Assembly (NCBI GenBank): GCA_050694275.1
Contig: JBOGXF010000065.1
Span: 1 to 14,662 of the forward strand
From: JBOGXF01 sp050694275
Lineage (GTDB): Bacteria; Actinomycetota; CADDZG01; WHSQ01
Direction of reading: 5' to 3'
DNA length: 14,662 bases
Under the pieces are notes generated by a model. It made no database searches, was not told the origin of the DNA, and saw only the letters and a list, made by a program, of their open reading frames with translations. The position numbers were made by a program, and so were the translations under genes. Of the stretch, positions 14,320 through 14,662 are shown piece by piece. How positions within the stretch are numbered: the first letter of the stretch is position 1; each line of letters opens with the position of its first letter.

Positions 14320-14460
14320 TCACTTGGACAGGACCAGTTCAAAACACAACGATTTTGGCGAGCGTCGGGCGGAATCGTCCGGCGAGCGAGCCGACTGATG
14401 GACGACGACGAGGCCAGCGAGAGCGACCAATCCAGTCGAAGTTGCGATTCTTGCCATCAT
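14320..14460 (-). CDS. 46-residue small membrane or secreted peptide (possible)
   Basis: A 47-codon frame starting at ATG 14460 (a second ATG follows directly) with a good Shine-Dalgarno (GAGGAAG, 3-4 nt upstream). It has one hydrophobic segment at about residues 8-20 (TGLVALAGLVVV) and a polar, Ser/Arg-rich tail. Its start overlaps the stop of the upstream membrane-protein fragment (ATGA-type), and its stop lies 12 bp before the preferred start of the secreted AOC-like protein. This suggests a small gene in the same transcript or a leader peptide. No family is recognised. Confidence 0.4.
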   Translation of the reverse strand: MMARIATSTGLVALAGLVVVHQSARSPDDSARRSPKSLCFELVLSK

Positions 14461-14543
14461 TGCTTCCTCGCTTCAGGTTGATCCTGATCGGTCTTCAATA
14501 CAACGAAGCCGAGGATGACGGCCCAGATGAGATACACGATTAG
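14457..14543 (-). pseudogene. C-terminal tail of a membrane protein cut at the insertion-sequence end
   Basis: The minus-strand frame ending at TGA 14459-14457 encodes LIVYLIWAVILGFVVLKTDQ and a short polar end (DQPEARKQ), a typical last transmembrane helix and tail. The frame enters the presumed left end of the ISAzo13-type element near 14541, so the 5' part of the gene is probably lost or displaced. The stop overlaps the start of the next small ORF, suggesting an original operon. Confidence 0.4.
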
Positions 14544-14662
14544 GGTCCACGAAAGTTTAACTCGCGCGATATAGTGTTGGCGGGTGGAGATTGGCGAGGA
14601 TCCGCTCGCTGGGTTCTTCTCTCTGGTGATGCCATTGCTGGATGAGCGTCAACGGCGGGTAG
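14541..14662 (+). mobile_element. Left end of an ISAzo13-type insertion sequence
   Basis: The transposase start at 14584 is preceded by about 40 bp beginning GGGTCCACGAAAGTTTAAC, a plausible left terminal inverted repeat. The matching right end lies outside the window, so the boundary is inferred from the short leader and from the interruption of the membrane-protein frame here. Confidence 0.4.
14584..14662 (+). CDS. ISAzo13-family transposase, N-terminus (runs off the window)
   Basis: An open frame from GTG 14584 to the window edge encodes 26 residues: VEIGEDPLAGFFSLVMPLLD then ERQRRV. The motif LLPxLDERQRRL near the N-terminus is characteristic of ISAzo13-family transposases (family knowledge), which move their element by a DDE mechanism. 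Only the extreme N-terminus is visible, so intactness cannot be judged. No clear Shine-Dalgarno is seen, as is common for IS genes; TATAGT at 14570-14575 could belong to a weak promoter. Confidence 0.6.
   Translation, partial: MEIGEDPLAGFFSLVMPLLDERQRRV

Overview
The window is high-GC DNA, most likely from an uncultured actinobacterium. Supporting signs are Shine-Dalgarno motifs before ATG/GTG starts, tRNA-type 3' ends without an encoded CCA, and the protein families present: a TrmB/LuxR two-headed regulator, a STAND/AAA ATPase with the GDYW...GRDRR C-terminal domain, an allene-oxide-cyclase-like secreted barrel, and IS481- and ISAzo13-type insertion sequences. The lineage is inferred from family resemblance only; no phylogenetic marker is present.

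Layout. (1) 1-393 is mobile-element debris: the 3' end of an IS481-type transposase with its terminal subrepeats, lying against the 3' half of a tRNA-Ser gene. That half-gene is a classical attachment-site scar, followed by about 200 bp without a clear gene. (2) 394-5739 (minus strand) looks like a two-gene operon: a 1563-residue secreted multidomain subtilisin (FG-GAP repeats, S8 catalytic domain, two FN3 domains, C-terminal beta domain) followed 12 bp later by a small membrane-anchored protein. A TrmB/LuxR-type regulator (5877-6884) is divergent, with a short palindrome in the shared control region. (3) 6885-7207 is intergenic and holds copy A of a ~150 bp structured repeat plus a series of hairpins. 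(4) 7208-7819 (minus) is a six-helix membrane protein, followed by a decayed RelE-type toxin remnant. (5) 8373-12540 (plus) holds a large STAND ATPase split by a frameshift near 10976, then a small unknown protein overlapping (ATGA) a blue-copper-type lipoprotein. (6) 12585-12850 contains copy B of the repeat joined, on the minus strand, to a tRNA-like 3' end; this is the best candidate here for an unannotated structured RNA. (7) 12880-13271 is a broken enzyme gene with one frameshift and one in-frame stop. (8) 13300-14543 (minus) has an NTF2/SnoaL-like protein, a strong hairpin, a secreted AOC-barrel-like protein, a 46-codon small ORF, and the tail of a membrane protein apparently cut by an insertion. 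(9) At the right edge the N-terminus of an ISAzo13-type transposase begins.

How the parts relate. The clearest functional unit is the secreted protease plus its membrane-anchored neighbour, with a divergent regulator that may control them (inferred from position). The ATPase, small protein and cupredoxin lie in the same direction and may form a second unit, bracketed by the two direct repeats about 5.8 kb apart. Both window ends carry insertion sequences, and there are four broken genes plus a tRNA fragment, so this is an accessory region that has been rearranged repeatedly.
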